DNA of 64,000 nucleotides from positions 1-64,000 of the forward strand of contig JACRCX010000059.1 of the NCBI GenBank assembly GCA_016218815.1. Reading direction: 5' to 3'. Positions 63,620 to 64,000 of the stretch are shown piece by piece. Below the pieces are notes generated by a model. The model saw nothing but the letters and a program-made list of their open reading frames with translations, made no database searches and had not been told where the DNA came from. Position numbers and translations under genes: made by a program. Position 1 is the stretch's first letter. Each line of letters begins with the position of its first letter. The stretch is from Deltaproteobacteria bacterium. GTDB lineage: Bacteria; Myxococcota_A; Polyangia; DRWM01; JAAZOP01.

Positions 63620-63657
63620 GTCGACTCACGACTCATGACTGATGACTCCTGACTCGC
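63620..63657 (+). repeat. Dispersed repeat, family D
   Basis: GTCGACTCACGACTCATGAC followed by TGATGACTCCTGACTCG, directly after the REP element. Confidence 0.8.
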
Positions 63658-63797
63658 TCCCCCCCCCCGCAGATCCCCCGCCCGTCCTGGCCCGTAGGAA
63701 AGGCCCGTGACGCGCTTCTTCCCAACCCCGCTTGCTCCCTCGACCCGTTCTGCGCTACACGAACCGCACGGGGCGGGATGCGGGCGTGGCGCTCACG

Positions 63798-64000
63798 ATG
63801 ACGGCCAGCAAGGGTGCGCAAGGGGCGGAAGCCCGCGAGGAATCCTCGCCCGGCGCGGAACGGACCCCCACGGCCCGGCCGGCCGAAACCCCGCGGGACG
63901 AGGACGGCCGCCTCATGGAGCGGTACCGGGACGGGGAGACGGCCTGCTTCACCCCCTTGGTCCAACGACACCAGGGTCCCGTCTTCCGCTTCTTCCTGCG
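63798..64000 (+). CDS. ECF-type sigma factor, N-terminal start (cut by window end)
   Basis: An open frame from ATG 63798 to the window end, at least 67 codons. After a polar lead of about 35 residues comes LMERYRDGETACFTPLVQRHQGPVFRFFL, the beginning of sigma-70 region 2 of extracytoplasmic-function sigma factors. The rest is outside the window, so subgroup and partners cannot be given. An antisense frame here is a shadow. Confidence 0.75.
   Translation, partial: MTASKGAQGAEAREESSPGAERTPTARPAETPRDEDGRLMERYRDGETACFTPLVQRHQGPVFRFFL

Noticed and set aside
13469..63657. Possible CRISPR array from regularly phrased repeats
   Set aside because: The repeats are dispersed singly between genes, vary in internal spacing, have no unique spacers and there are no cas genes.
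63633..63971. 112-codon minus-strand frame at the right end
   Set aside because: It is antisense to a clear ECF sigma factor start and begins in low-complexity sequence.

Overview
The window is very GC-rich and gene-dense, and I saw no tRNA, rRNA, CRISPR array or transposase. It looks like a chromosomal contig from an uncultured Gram-negative bacterium of the Myxococcota or former Deltaproteobacteria type. The case for that is at least a dozen lipoproteins with Asp/Ala/Gly-rich linkers just after the lipobox, MopE-like, thrombospondin type-3 and von Willebrand A modules on such lipoproteins, a TPR/PEGA protein, and kinase-like domains. LptF/LptG-type permeases and UppP show a Gram-negative envelope. 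The lineage is an inference; no marker such as 16S is present.

Left end (1-9.9 kb): the 3' part of secA; a Phd/VapC toxin-antitoxin pair with a 16-bp palindrome over its predicted -10; a solitary antitoxin; a 5'-truncated B12-type radical SAM gene fused to a lipoprotein-like tail; and a second, broken copy of the secA 3' end. The two secA ends are direct repeats that bracket about 3.1 kb. A MopE-type lipoprotein, a proline-rich protein with a duplicated domain and an LptF/G-type permease follow.

The most interesting locus is 10.4-13.3 kb: two tandem paralogous polypeptides (289 and 287 aa) with a conserved basic N-terminal arm, a hydrophobic lipobox-like segment, an acidic linker and an aromatic/Asp-rich C terminus, followed 5 bp later by a radical SAM/SPASM enzyme. 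This has the layout of a peptide- or protein-maturation system that I do not recognise. The fused radical SAM/lipoprotein gene at 3.4-5.3 kb may be a one-polypeptide version of the same idea.

Middle (13.5-44.9 kb): a GAF-GAF-GGDEF cyclase; a PHP lipoprotein; an apparent ECF sigma / membrane protein / PP2C phosphatase / DUF2505 operon; mtnP with a PfkB kinase; several lipoproteins; a second LptF/G-type permease; a zinc-ribbon pseudokinase, a TPR-PEGA protein and a probable outer-membrane protein; a second B12-type radical SAM protein; a Nudix protein; a DMT transporter; an orphan hypF; an AAA/DUF4143 ATPase; and a lipoprotein made of three 10-cysteine repeats. Right end (45-64 kb): a Dna2-like nuclease-helicase, rimO, a two-subunit class I fumarase, a TrxC-like thioredoxin, an HD hydrolase, a membrane glycosyltransferase-like protein, a penicillin-binding protein, an amidohydrolase lipoprotein, uppP, a VWA lipoprotein and the start of another ECF sigma factor.

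Intergenic space is full of short dispersed repeats in at least seven families (REP-like hairpins and several phrase-like repeats). Some have entered coding sequence: one sits in frame inside a radical SAM protein, one supplies the start codon of rimO, and REP copies lie where two genes should begin.
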